NCBI GenBank assembly: GCA_028701945.1
Contig: JAQVPT010000008.1
Span: forward strand, 1-25,907
Reading direction: 5' to 3'
Length of the DNA: 25,907 nucleotides
Source: Bacteroidales bacterium
Lineage (GTDB): Bacteria > Bacteroidota > Bacteroidia > Bacteroidales > ML635J-15
The notes beneath the pieces were generated by a model. It saw only the letters and a program-made list of their open reading frames with translations, was not told the DNA's origin and made no database searches. Position numbers and translations under genes: made by a program. Positions 6,308-15,168 of this stretch are shown here, in pieces (position 1 is the first letter of the stretch; every line of letters starts with the position of its first letter).

Positions 6308-7771
6308 TTATAATTTAAGGGCATAATATGCTGTAGTTCCATTTGGATAAATTCCTTCAAGAAAAACGCCATCAGTATTATTAATTAATTTCTCAATATC
6401 TTCAACAGAATTTATGTAGGTATTGTTTATTTTAACAATTATAAAGCCTTTTTGAATTCCGTTTGCAGCAAATTTGCCGGGCATAACATCAGTAACTTGG
6501 ACTCCTGAATTGATTCTTAATCTGGTTTTATCATTGTTGCTAATTGGCTCGAATTTAGCCCCAAGTTTATCAATACTTTGAGATTGGGTTAGACCAGTTT
6601 CTCCATATTTATTTTGAAGTTTAACCTTTATTTTTTTAGGCATATTGTTTCTTTTAACAAGTATGTTAATTGTTTCGCCCGGTCTAAAACGACTAATATT
6701 TTCTAATAATTCTGAATTACTATTTACTTGATTTGAATTAATTGCAACAATAATATCTCCAATTTCTATTCCTGCTTTATCGGCTGCTCCATTATCCCAA
6801 ATTCGTGCAACGTAAACGCCTTCAATATTAGTTATATCTAATTTTTTTGCAATTTGTGCATCAATATCAACCATGTCTAATCCCAAATAAGCACGTTGCA
6901 CCTCGCCAAACTCAACAAGGTCGGCAACAACTTTACGTACAATATTTACGGGAATTGCAAAAGAATAGCCTACAAACGAGCCGTTTTTTGATGCAATAGC
7001 AGTATTGATTCCTACTAATTCGCCTTTAGTATTTATCAATGCTCCACCGCTATTTCCGGGATTAACCGCAGCATCCGTCTGAATAAACGATTCTATTGCC
7101 ATATTGTCAGACATGATATTAATATTTCTGGCTTTTGCACTAACTATTCCGGCAGTAGCTGTCGAAGTTAAGTTAAATGGATTTCCAATTGCAATAACCC
7201 ATTCACCAATCCTTAGCTCATCACTATCACCATAACTTATATTGGGTAAGTTTTCTGCTTCTACTTTTAATAATGCGATGTCTGTTGTTGCATCACGTCC
7301 AATAAGTTTGGCAGGATATGAATTTTTATTGTTTAAAACCACTTCAATTATTTCGGCATTATTAATTACATGATTATTGGTTACAATATATCCGTCAGCT
7401 GAAATTATTACTCCGCTGCCTGATGACATAACTGGAGTTGAGTATCTTGGATTTGTACCAAAAATAAAGTCGTATAAGGTGTAGTTGGGTTGATTATATT
7501 GAGTTTTCACATGTACAACCGCTGGCAATCCTAACTCAACTGAGTTTGTGAAATTAGTCTCTCCCGCAGCCTGATTAGTTCCAAATAACACAGGCTGGAT
7601 AATGTCTGCATGATTATTTTCATGAGATTCGTAAAATTCTTTGACAAGATTATGTTTGTCAGAAACATTTTCTAGTTCTTTTGGAGAATATACCCCCCAA
7701 AAAATCATAATTGCAACAAAGGCTCCTAACAATCCTGCAAAGAAGCCGATTAACCAAACTTTTGCTTTCAT
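6308..7771 (-). CDS. DegQ/HtrA-type periplasmic serine protease (trypsin + two PDZ domains)
   Basis: The 487-residue protein begins with a membrane segment or signal anchor (VWLIGFFAGLLGAFVAIMIF). It has a chymotrypsin-fold protease domain with the triad His134 (TNNHVI), Asp164 (TTDIALLKV) and Ser241 (NPGNSGGAL). PDZ1 spans ~285-395 (YLGLDMVDID, GDIIVAINSNQV). A shorter PDZ2 spans ~405-487 (GVQVTDVMPGKFAANGIQKG, IIVKINN) and reaches the C-terminus. This is the Do-like family that degrades or refolds misfolded envelope proteins. DegQ, DegP and DegS cannot be separated safely by eye; two PDZ domains favour DegP/DegQ. It is the first gene of an operon with the SDR gene and diverges from dapF across a 109-base spacer. 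Confidence 0.93.
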   Translation of the reverse strand: MKAKVWLIGFFAGLLGAFVAIMIFWGVYSPKELENVSDKHNLVKEFYESHENNHADIIQPVLFGTNQAAGETNFTNSVELGLPAVVHVKTQYNQPNYTLYDFIFGTNPRYSTPVMSSGSGVIISADGYIVTNNHVINNAEIIEVVLNNKNSYPAKLIGRDATTDIALLKVEAENLPNISYGDSDELRIGEWVIAIGNPFNLTSTATAGIVSAKARNINIMSDNMAIESFIQTDAAVNPGNSGGALINTKGELVGINTAIASKNGSFVGYSFAIPVNIVRKVVADLVEFGEVQRAYLGLDMVDIDAQIAKKLDITNIEGVYVARIWDNGAADKAGIEIGDIIVAINSNQVNSNSELLENISRFRPGETINILVKRNNMPKKIKVKLQNKYGETGLTQSQSIDKLGAKFEPISNNDKTRLRINSGVQVTDVMPGKFAANGIQKGFIIVKINNTYINSVEDIEKLINNTDGVFLEGIYPNGTTAYYALKL

Positions 7772-7880
7772 ATTTTTCCTTAATTAGGTTATTATTCTGA
7801 TAAAAAATTATTTACTTTACATAAAATTAACGTTTTTAAAAAAATATTGTTTTTTTACCTATTGACTTTAACAAATTTTT

Positions 7881-8654
7881 ATGATTTTAAGTTTTGAAAA
7901 ATATCATGGAACCGGTAATGACTTTATTATTATTGAGTCAAATAAACTAATTTTTCAGCTTACCAATGAACAAATAGCCTTGTTGTGTCACAGACGTTTT
8001 GGGATAGGTGCAGATGGTGTTATGATTATTAAGAAATCGAAAGACTATGATTTTGAAATGCAATATTTTAACTCTGACGGCTTTGAAGGAAGTATGTGTG
8101 GAAATGGAGGAAGATGTATTGCAGCTTATGCAAATAAACATGGTTTTGCAAAAAACGAAATGGCGTTTTCGGCAATTGATGGCGTGCACAAGGCTGATAT
8201 AGAAGGTGATCTGGTTTTGTTGGGTATGAATGATGTTACAGAAATCGAAACGTTTGAGGATGGATGTTTTTTGAACACTGGTTCTCCTCATTTTGTTAGT
8301 TTTATTAACAATATTAACAAGCTTGATGTGTATGTAGAGGGGTTAAAAATCGCTAATCAAGAGAGGTTTGCACCTGAACGTACAAATGTCAACTTTGTGG
8401 AATTTCATAATAATAATTCTAAAATTGCAACTTTTGAGCGAGGAGTCGAAGATGAAACTCTTTCATGTGGCACTGGTACTGTTGCGACTGCAATTACGCT
8501 TCATTTTTACAAAAAAACCTCTGCAACAACAATTGATTTGCTTGCAAAAGGCGGAAAGCTGTCAGTTAGTTTTGATGAAAATGCTGGAATTTATCAAAAT
8601 ATTAAGCTTATTGGACCTGCGAAATTTGTTTTTAAAGGCGAAATTTATTTGTAA
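7881..8654 (+). CDS. dapF: Diaminopimelate epimerase
   Basis: DapF interconverts LL- and meso-2,6-diaminopimelate, the last step before lysine and the source of the peptidoglycan cross-linking residue. The 257-residue length is normal. Family landmarks are present: YHGTGNDFIIIE at the N-terminus, the first catalytic cysteine Cys73 in SMCGNGGRC, the second Cys196 in LSCGTGTVA, and NTGSPHFV and ERTNVNFVE between them. The start at 7881 fits the usual MxxxFxKYHGTGNDF opening. The 109-base upstream spacer is very AT-rich and shows no lysine-riboswitch structure. The gene appears to be monocistronic. Downstream lies the tRNA-Lys unit on the opposite strand, whose terminator may also end dapF transcripts. 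Confidence 0.97.
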   Translation: MILSFEKYHGTGNDFIIIESNKLIFQLTNEQIALLCHRRFGIGADGVMIIKKSKDYDFEMQYFNSDGFEGSMCGNGGRCIAAYANKHGFAKNEMAFSAIDGVHKADIEGDLVLLGMNDVTEIETFEDGCFLNTGSPHFVSFINNINKLDVYVEGLKIANQERFAPERTNVNFVEFHNNNSKIATFERGVEDETLSCGTGTVATAITLHFYKKTSATTIDLLAKGGKLSVSFDENAGIYQNIKLIGPAKFVFKGEIYL

Positions 8655-8736
8655 ATCAGAAAGACTAATTACTTTTTTATCGAGCTTACTGCGATTGGGA
8701 TTTTAGTCTAACTATAAGATACAGAGGGGTATTAAT

Positions 8737-8767
8737 AAAAAAAAGACACCTTGTAATTGTGTCTCTT
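8737..8767 (-). terminator. Intrinsic terminator of the tRNA-Lys unit
   Basis: On the minus strand, AAGAGACAC, a 9-base loop and GTGTCTT form a stem that continues into a run of eight T. It begins three bases after the tRNA 3' end. On the plus strand the hairpin is preceded by A and followed by CTTAG, so it is a weaker terminator for dapF. Confidence 0.85.
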
Positions 8768-8769
8768 AG

Positions 8770-8842
8770 TGATTGATCGGGGGCTCGAACCCCGGACCCC
8801 ATCCTTAAAAGGGATGTGCTCTACCTGCTGAGCTAATCAATC
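8770..8842 (-). tRNA. tRNA-Lys (anticodon UUU)
   Basis: The 73-base gene folds as a full cloverleaf. The acceptor arms are GATTGAT and ATCAATC with discriminator A. The D stem is GCTC/GAGC. The anticodon stem is CATCC/GGATG around the loop CTTTTAA, so the anticodon is TTT. The variable loop has 5 bases, and the T stem CGGGG/CCCCG surrounds TTCGAGC. CCA is not encoded. The gene lies antisense to and downstream of dapF and has its own promoter and terminator. Confidence 0.97.
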
Positions 8843-8866
8843 ATTTTCCCTATCGTTTTGGGACGG

Positions 8867-8899
8867 CAAAGATAAACTTATTGATTTTACTTTCCCAAA
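8867..8899 (-). promoter_or_regulatory. Promoter of tRNA-Lys
   Basis: On the minus strand TTTG (8896-8899) is the -33 box, followed by a 21-base spacer and TATCTTTG (8867-8874) as the -7 box. This is the best match in the window to the Bacteroidota sigma-ABfr consensus. The 5' leader before the mature tRNA would be about 18 bases. Confidence 0.8.
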
Positions 8900-9106
8900 C
8901 TTTTTTGCACTTTTTTTTCATTTATTTTTACTTTCTTTATTACTTGCCTGAATTTTAAAGACTTACGAAGGTGTATTTATATGTTTTTTTAAGCAACTAT
9001 TTTTAAACTGCTGCGTTTTTACAAAAAAGATACAATTCTTTTTCGGATTAAATTTTATTAACTATCTTGCAATGTTTATTGTTTATAACAATTTAAAGTT
9101 CTAAAA

Positions 9107-12100
9107 ATGAAAAAAATCACATTACTGTTTACTAGCATTTTGTTGCTATTCCTAAGTTATAACGCATATTCGCAAAAAAGTTTTGGTGGCTTACCTGTAA
9201 GTTATACAAGTAAAAATCTTAGTGAAAATGTAGATAGAATTATATTGCCTCAGCCAAATATGGATTTAATAATGCAAGAAGATTTGCAAACAGAGGAAAA
9301 TGGTGGAATGTATATGGTCGGGAGAGTTATTTCAACTTCTATATCGCTTCAAAATTCTGGTACTTGGGATATTCTTGAAGATGGGACACAAGTTTGGAGA
9401 CTTCAAATTGCTTCTCGTGAAGCAAAAGCCTTGGTGTTATTGTACAGCAAATTTCATCTTACCGAAGGTTCTCAGTTATTTCTTTATAACCAAAACAGAA
9501 AACAATTATTGGGTTATTACGACCATAGAACTAATCCAACGAATACAGAGCGTTTTTCTACTCAGATGATACAGGGAGAAATTACAAATCTTGAACTTGT
9601 TTTATCACCTGAAGTAAATCCGCAAGATATTTCTTTAGATATTGAAGGTATTGTATATAATTACAGGTCTGTGGATCAGTTTGTTGGTTATTATAGTGAT
9701 GAAAAAAACCCAAACTTTGGAGGTTCTGGATCATGTAATGTGAATATTAATTGTCCTGAGGGTAATAATTGGCAAACTCAGAAAAAAGGTGTTGCTGTTA
9801 TATATTTGGCAGGTGGGTTGTGTACTGGTACCTTGGTGAACAATACAGCAAATGACGGAACGCCATACTTCCTAACTGCCGATCATTGTGGTGGTGATGC
9901 AAGTGCTGCCCAAATGGCACAATGGCAATTTTATTTCCATTTTGAGGCTGCAGGGTGTACTAACCCAGCCACTGCACCAGCTTTTGAAAGTATTATTGGT
10001 TCCGAGTTTAGATCTCGTGGACCAGAGAGTGGCGGTACCGACTTTTTATTGCTTGAATTAATGACAACCGAAGCTGAATTGGCAGCAATTGATGCTTATT
10101 ATAATGGTTGGGATAGAAGTACTACTCCAAGTGCAGCAGGCGTTTGCATACATCATCCATCAGGCGATATCAAAAAAATATCAACTTATACTTCTGCTCT
10201 TACAATACAGTCTTGGTCAGGTGCCCTTGCAAATTCGCACTGGGTGGCCAATTGGGTAGAAACTGCTACCGACTGGGGTATTACTGAAGGCGGGTCATCC
10301 GGGTCGGCTCTTTTTAAGGGTGCTAATAAACTAATTGTTGGTACATTAACAGGAGGAGCATCAGGTTGTAACGTTCCAAATTCTAATAAGTATGATTTAT
10401 ATGGTATGTTTAGTCAGCATTGGATAATTAATGGAACAGCTGATAATCGTCGGTTAAAACCTTGGTTGGATCCAACAAATACTAATGCTGAAACTTTGGA
10501 TGGATATGATCCAAATGCGGCTACAGGCAATGCTCCAGTTGCTAATTTCTCTGCAGCTCCAACTATTGTTGTTGAGGGGGGAACAGTTGTCTTTACCGAT
10601 TTGTCAACTAATAATCCAACATCTTGGGAATGGGACTTTCCTGGAGGAACGCCGCTTACAAGTAACGTTCAAAACCCAAGTGTGGTTTATAATACTGTTG
10701 GAACTTATAACGTTACGCTTACTGCAACTAATGCTAATGGTAATGATGCTGAAACAAAAACATTGTACATCGAAGTAGTTGCTGCTGGAACTCTTACTGC
10801 TGCTTTTTCGGCTACTCCAACTGTTGTTGCTGTAGGTGGAACTGTTAATTTTACAGATGAATCGATTGGAAATATTACCTCTTGGGACTGGGCTTTTGAA
10901 GGAGTAACACCTGGAACATCAACAGTCCAAAATCCAGTTATAACTTACCCAACTGCTGGTGTTTATTCTGTTACTTTAACTGTTGGAGATGGAGCAGATA
11001 CTGATGAGGTAATAAAAACTAGTTATATTACTGTTACAGATGGAACAGCAGGTCTTACTGCGGCATTTGTGGCATCTGCTTATGACATAATAGCAGGTAC
11101 ATGTATTAACTTTAATGATCAATCGGTTGGATTACCCACATCGTGGAATTGGAGTTTCCCAGGTGCGATAACTCCGAATTCTTTTGCTCAGCATCCAACA
11201 AATATATGTTATAACACTCCTGGAATTTACGATGTCGTTTTGCAAGTTCAAAATGCGACATCTCAAAATACTTATATTTGCGAAGACTGTATTACTGTAA
11301 GTCCTGATCCAACATTACCTATTGCCGATTTTGTAGCCGATTTTAGGACAATCCCTGTTGGTGGAGTTGTGCGATATACTAATTTATCACAAAATGGACC
11401 ATTTAATCAGTGGGCTTGGGCTTTTGAGGGTGGTGCTCCTCCTGCTTTTGCCGATTCTGCTCCACCACCAATTGCATACAATACACCGGGGCTTTACACT
11501 GTAGAACTCAGATGTCGTAAAACGAATAATGTTCAGGATACCGAAACTAAAATTCAATATATAAATGTTATACCTGGTGCCACAACTGTTCCTGTTGCTG
11601 ACTTTACCGCAAATTACACGGTTATACAGCCAGGAGAACAAATAAATTTTATTGACCTAAGCAGTGGATTACCATATCAATGGAGATGGGAATTTGAAAA
11701 TGGAACACCTCCTACAAGTAATCAACAAAATCCAGTGGGAATTCGATATGATACAGAGGGGGTTTTTAATGTTACTTTAACTGTTAGTAATAATTTGGGA
11801 GTTGATACATTGACTAAGGAGCTTTACATAACTGTTGCTGCGACTGACCCATGTATTCAAGCACCTATTGCAAATTTTACCGCCTTGCCAAGATTGATTG
11901 CTGCTGGCGAAACTGTTCATTTTCAAGACCTGTCAGCTGGTTTGCCTTCTGTACATACATGGCAATTTCAGGGAGGTTCACCTATAAGCAGTAGCGAAGG
12001 TTCCCCAACAATTGGGATAACCTATCCAATAGCTGGGATTTATGATGTTACTCTTACTGTTAATAATGCTTGTGGATCGAGCCAATTGGTAAAAGATAAT

Positions 12101-12958
12101 TATATTTATGTGTTTAGCGGTGCTGTTCAAACATATTGCGATACACTAACAACTGTCAATTCTGGTGAAACTGTTCAGACTTGGGTGCCAACAGGCACAT
12201 GGGGGTTTTTGGCCGGACACAACGGACATAAAATTAAGAAATATGCTAATTATTTTGATAGCCATACTTTTAGTCAGGTAGAGGGCTTGATAGTGCCAGT
12301 AACTCATGCTGTGTATGGTTCTTATACAAACAGTATTAAATTCTGTGTGTGGAAAGGCGATGCGAATGGGCCTATAGATAGTTTAAAGCTTGGCGAGAAA
12401 AGAGTTTATATTAAAGATTTAACAGCTAATCAGTCGAGCGTTATTGCTTTTGATTCTCCAATAAGTGTTGATGGTCCATTTTATGCAGGATTTGAAATAA
12501 CATATAAAGATGCGAATTCAGATGGTGTAAATGACGATCTTTTTGCTGTGCCAATCGTTACATCTAGAGGTGTAAATCCAGCAAACAACGACCTTTATCT
12601 CCAAAAAACAACGGGACTTTGGCAAACAGTGAATGAACTTTACAATTTTAGCTCTGCAATGTCTATTAAACCCATATCGTGTCTTGTCGATATTGAAAGT
12701 TTGCTTGCAGAATCAAGTTTTGAGGTTTATCCAAATCCAACAACTGGACTTGTAAATATTAAGGCTTTGGATCAAGGATTTGATGTTACAACAATTGAAG
12801 TATATGATGCCTTAGGTAGAAAAACAATTGTAAATGCAGAAAATTACGGGCCATACGAATATCAATTAAATATGCAATCTTATCCAGAAGGACTTTATAT
12901 TTTACGGATTAAGACAGGTAATTATGTTGTAAATAAAAAGTTAATCTTATCAAAATAG
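9107..12958 (+). CDS. Lysyl-endopeptidase-like S1 serine peptidase with six PKD domains and T9SS sorting domain
   Basis: The 1283-residue protein starts with a signal peptide (MKKITLLFTSILLLFLSY). The catalytic domain (~200-470) carries the triad His260 (FLTADHCGG), Asp312 (GGTDFLLLEL) and Ser398 (EGGSSGSALF). This resembles Achromobacter lysyl endopeptidase (TAHHCG, GSSGSP) more than pancreatic trypsin. Six PKD domains begin near residues 476, 563, 650, 738, 829 and 920, each with the W-x-W-x-F-x-G core and a Y-x3-G-x-Y-x-V-x-L strand. Residues ~1004-1204 form a region I do not recognise (FCVWKGDANGP, PFYAGFEITYKD). Residues 1205-1283, from FEVYPNPTTG, are a type A T9SS sorting domain. It is expected to act as a secreted or surface protease. 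Upstream, TATCTTGC is only a partial -7 match. Confidence 0.9.
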   Translation: MKKITLLFTSILLLFLSYNAYSQKSFGGLPVSYTSKNLSENVDRIILPQPNMDLIMQEDLQTEENGGMYMVGRVISTSISLQNSGTWDILEDGTQVWRLQIASREAKALVLLYSKFHLTEGSQLFLYNQNRKQLLGYYDHRTNPTNTERFSTQMIQGEITNLELVLSPEVNPQDISLDIEGIVYNYRSVDQFVGYYSDEKNPNFGGSGSCNVNINCPEGNNWQTQKKGVAVIYLAGGLCTGTLVNNTANDGTPYFLTADHCGGDASAAQMAQWQFYFHFEAAGCTNPATAPAFESIIGSEFRSRGPESGGTDFLLLELMTTEAELAAIDAYYNGWDRSTTPSAAGVCIHHPSGDIKKISTYTSALTIQSWSGALANSHWVANWVETATDWGITEGGSSGSALFKGANKLIVGTLTGGASGCNVPNSNKYDLYGMFSQHWIINGTADNRRLKPWLDPTNTNAETLDGYDPNAATGNAPVANFSAAPTIVVEGGTVVFTDLSTNNPTSWEWDFPGGTPLTSNVQNPSVVYNTVGTYNVTLTATNANGNDAETKTLYIEVVAAGTLTAAFSATPTVVAVGGTVNFTDESIGNITSWDWAFEGVTPGTSTVQNPVITYPTAGVYSVTLTVGDGADTDEVIKTSYITVTDGTAGLTAAFVASAYDIIAGTCINFNDQSVGLPTSWNWSFPGAITPNSFAQHPTNICYNTPGIYDVVLQVQNATSQNTYICEDCITVSPDPTLPIADFVADFRTIPVGGVVRYTNLSQNGPFNQWAWAFEGGAPPAFADSAPPPIAYNTPGLYTVELRCRKTNNVQDTETKIQYINVIPGATTVPVADFTANYTVIQPGEQINFIDLSSGLPYQWRWEFENGTPPTSNQQNPVGIRYDTEGVFNVTLTVSNNLGVDTLTKELYITVAATDPCIQAPIANFTALPRLIAAGETVHFQDLSAGLPSVHTWQFQGGSPISSSEGSPTIGITYPIAGIYDVTLTVNNACGSSQLVKDNYIYVFSGAVQTYCDTLTTVNSGETVQTWVPTGTWGFLAGHNGHKIKKYANYFDSHTFSQVEGLIVPVTHAVYGSYTNSIKFCVWKGDANGPIDSLKLGEKRVYIKDLTANQSSVIAFDSPISVDGPFYAGFEITYKDANSDGVNDDLFAVPIVTSRGVNPANNDLYLQKTTGLWQTVNELYNFSSAMSIKPISCLVDIESLLAESSFEVYPNPTTGLVNIKALDQGFDVTTIEVYDALGRKTIVNAENYGPYEYQLNMQSYPEGLYILRIKTGNYVVNKKLILSK

Positions 12959-12973
12959 AGTAATTATCAAATT

Positions 12974-13017
12974 TTTAAAAACCTCTGATTATCTTTGCAT
13001 CATCAGAGGTTTTTAAA
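12974..13017. terminator. 16-bp perfect inverted repeat between the S1 peptidase and ABC importer genes, with a promoter box in its loop
   Basis: The arms TTTAAAAACCTCTGAT (12974-12989) and ATCAGAGGTTTTTAAA (13002-13017) are perfectly complementary. The A tract of the left arm and T tract of the right arm give a terminator shape on both strands. It starts 16 bases after the stop of the S1 peptidase gene, so it should end that transcript. The 12-base loop is TATCTTTGCATC, which contains the promoter box listed next. Confidence 0.8.
12990..12997 (+). promoter_or_regulatory. -7 promoter element of the ABC importer operon
   Basis: TATCTTTG is a perfect TAnnTTTG element 22 bases before the ATG at 13020. 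No convincing TTG -33 box lies upstream. Transcription would start inside the right arm of the inverted repeat, giving a leader of about 16 bases that lacks the left arm. Confidence 0.6.
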
Positions 13018-13019
13018 TA

Positions 13020-14141
13020 ATGAAAAAGTCATTTTACATATTAATTATAGTTGTTATTGCTTTTAGTGCATGTAACAATAAACTTGATGAAAACACAAGT
13101 GGTAAGATTATTGAAAATGATTATGCCAAAGGATTCGAAATATCAGAAATAGAAGAGGGTTACATAATTAAGATAAAAGACAGACTTAATAATTCGGATC
13201 AAACATATAATTATTTACTTTCTTCGAAAAACGATTATGCATCTGCGAATATAGATATAATTCAAATTCCAGTATCAAAAGTAGTTTGCTTGTCAACTAC
13301 ACATTGTTCTTTTATTTCACAAATCGATAAAGCTTCTGCAATTAAAGGTGTTAGTGGAGCAAATTATTTATTTAACGAAGACCTTCGAAATAAAATCCAA
13401 ATAGGTGAAATAGTTGAAATAGGTTATGGAAATCAAATAAACCTCGAGAAAATAATTTCGCTTAATCCTGATGTGATTTTTGCTTATGGGATTGATAATA
13501 GTAGTATTGCAGGTTGCGAAAAATTGAAGGCAATTGGCATCCCAATTATTTTTGTAACAGATTTTTTAGAAAACACTCCTTTAGGTCGTACGGAGTGGAT
13601 AAAGTTTTTTGCATGTTTTTTCGATAATCTTGATTTTGCCAACGAATATTTCGATAGCGTTAAAAATAATTACCTCGGTGTAAAAGAAAACATTGCACAT
13701 GGTAGTAAATCATCTCCAGAAATTATTTTAAACTTACCTTGGAAGGGAACTTGGTGGGTGCCTGGAGCGGACTCATATATGGTTAAATTTATTGAAGATG
13801 CTGGTGGGACATATAAAATGACTGATAAAAAAGATTACGAAAGTGTTGCATTAACAGTTGAAGAGATATTTGCAGTATCGCAAAATGTTGATTTTTGGCT
13901 TAATACAAATGCAATTACAAAAAAATCGGAAATAATAAGTATAGAACCTCGTCTAGTGAATTTTGCTCCTGTTAATAATGCACGAATATTTAATAATAAT
14001 AAGAGACTTAATATTTATGGAGGTAACGATTTTTTTGAATCAGGGATAACACATCCTGATATTATACTTAAAGATCTTAGTCATATTTTTTATGGTATAA
14101 ACTCAAATTACGATCTCTATTATTATCAAGAAATTAAGTAA
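13020..14141 (+). CDS. ABC importer substrate-binding lipoprotein (siderophore/cobalamin class, TroA/BtuF-like)
   Basis: The 373-residue protein has a lipoprotein signal ending in the lipobox FSAC, with Cys18 as the lipidation site. After a linker come the Bacteroidota-type N-terminal strand region (YAKGFEISEIEEGYIIKIKD) and the class III binding-protein fold. Landmarks are VVCLSTTHCSFISQI, INLEKIISLNPDVIFAYG, a long central helix region around the ENTPLGRTEWIKFFA segment, LPWKGTWWVPGADSYM and a C-terminal ESGITHPDIILKDLSHIF. The HPDIILKDL end is typical of the Fe-siderophore/B12 binding proteins. The ligand cannot be decided: no cobalamin riboswitch fits in the 61-base spacer upstream, and no TonB receptor lies in the window. 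The permease gene follows after one base. Confidence 0.88.
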   Translation: MKKSFYILIIVVIAFSACNNKLDENTSGKIIENDYAKGFEISEIEEGYIIKIKDRLNNSDQTYNYLLSSKNDYASANIDIIQIPVSKVVCLSTTHCSFISQIDKASAIKGVSGANYLFNEDLRNKIQIGEIVEIGYGNQINLEKIISLNPDVIFAYGIDNSSIAGCEKLKAIGIPIIFVTDFLENTPLGRTEWIKFFACFFDNLDFANEYFDSVKNNYLGVKENIAHGSKSSPEIILNLPWKGTWWVPGADSYMVKFIEDAGGTYKMTDKKDYESVALTVEEIFAVSQNVDFWLNTNAITKKSEIISIEPRLVNFAPVNNARIFNNNKRLNIYGGNDFFESGITHPDIILKDLSHIFYGINSNYDLYYYQEIK

Positions 14142-14142
14142 T

Positions 14143-15168
14143 ATGAGTCGATTGCTTACTACAATAATATTTGTTTCTATTTCAATTGTTCTTGGAATAC
14201 TTATCTTGATTGACCTCTCGACGGGTCAAATTGAAATTCCATTTAGAGAAATAATTAACTTCTTAAGTTTTGGCAATAATCAAGATGAAAATTATTATAT
14301 TCTTGTTAAGGAGTTTAGGTTTCCGCGAGTTTTGGTAGCAATTCTTACTGGTGCTGCGTTATCGGTATCAGGACTTTTAATGCAAAGTATTTTTAGAAAT
14401 CCTCTTGCGGGTCCTTATGTTTTAGGTATTAGTAGCGGAGCATCTCTTGGTGTGGCTTTGTTTGTACTTGGGGGAAGTGTGTTTGCTGGGACACACGCTT
14501 TTTGGGGTTCTAATGTTAGTTTGTTGATTAGTGCTGGTGTAGGTGCTGCTGTGGTAATGTCTATAATTTTAGCAGTTTCTATTCGTGTTCGTGATAATAT
14601 CAGCATACTAATTATAGGTATATTAATTGCCGGTGTGGTAAGCTCTATTGTGAGTATTTTGCAATATTATGCAAATGATATTAGTGTTAAATCTTTTGTT
14701 GTTTGGACAATGGGAAATCTTGATGCTGTTTCATATAAAGATATAATGCTAATTTTTCCGATTATTGTATTTGGACTTGCTGGAGTTTATTTAATGTCTA
14801 AAAATTTGAATCTTATACTGCCTGGAGAGAGTTTTGCTAAAAGTATGGGTATAAATACCAAAGTGCAACGCATTATTGTATTTACCTTTGTGAGTTTGCT
14901 TACCGGAACTGTTACAGCTTTTTGTGGTCCTATTGGCTTTATTGGAATTGCTGCTCCACATGTTGCTAGGTGGATATTTAACACCGCTAATCATTTTGTG
15001 CTTATTCCTGCCTCAAGTCTTATTGGTGCAATATTTATTGTTAGCAGCGATATATTGACACACTCAATCACGACTCAGGGTATTTTGCCGATTAATGCCG
15101 TTACTGCAATTATGGGAGCTCCGTTTATTATTTGGATTGTAGTGCGAAATAAAAGAACAGTAATTTGA
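14143..15168 (+). CDS. ABC importer permease, FecCD/BtuC family
   Basis: The 341-residue protein is a multi-spanning inner-membrane permease. The FecCD signature is clear: FRFPRVLVAILTGAALSVSG, LLMQSIFRNPLAGPYVLGIS, SGASLGVALFVLGG, then GFIGIAAPHVARW near residue 265 and the C-terminal ITTQGILPINAVTAIMGAPF. The order and length match BtuC/FepD/FhuB-type subunits. It would dimerise and take ligand from the lipoprotein encoded just upstream. The start is one base after the upstream stop, and the stop overlaps the ATPase start as TGATG, so the three genes form one tightly coupled operon. Confidence 0.95.
   Translation: MSRLLTTIIFVSISIVLGILILIDLSTGQIEIPFREIINFLSFGNNQDENYYILVKEFRFPRVLVAILTGAALSVSGLLMQSIFRNPLAGPYVLGISSGASLGVALFVLGGSVFAGTHAFWGSNVSLLISAGVGAAVVMSIILAVSIRVRDNISILIIGILIAGVVSSIVSILQYYANDISVKSFVVWTMGNLDAVSYKDIMLIFPIIVFGLAGVYLMSKNLNLILPGESFAKSMGINTKVQRIIVFTFVSLLTGTVTAFCGPIGFIGIAAPHVARWIFNTANHFVLIPASSLIGAIFIVSSDILTHSITTQGILPINAVTAIMGAPFIIWIVVRNKRTVI

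Noticed and set aside
7772..7880. Lysine riboswitch upstream of dapF
   Set aside because: The spacer is 109 bases of AT-rich sequence with no extended stems or conserved junction.
8368..8706. A 112-codon plus-strand open frame overlapping the end of dapF
   Set aside because: It is an out-of-frame shadow of dapF with a composition unlike real proteins; dapF itself has full catalytic motifs.
8770..8842. tRNA-Lys 3' end as an integration (att) site
   Set aside because: No integrase gene and no direct repeat of the tRNA end were found in the window.
9078..9092. ATTGTT-TAT-AACAAT palindrome before the S1 peptidase gene as an operator
   Set aside because: A 6-bp palindrome in very AT-rich DNA is expected by chance and no second copy was seen; recorded only as a possibility.
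12959..13019. Cobalamin riboswitch before the BtuF-like gene
   Set aside because: The spacer is 61 bases, taken up by the inverted repeat; a cobalamin riboswitch would need far more sequence and a B12 box, neither of which is present.
15165..15167. TTG as the start codon of the ABC ATPase
   Set aside because: An ATG directly follows at 15168 and overlaps the permease stop in the common TGATG arrangement, giving a normal N-terminus.
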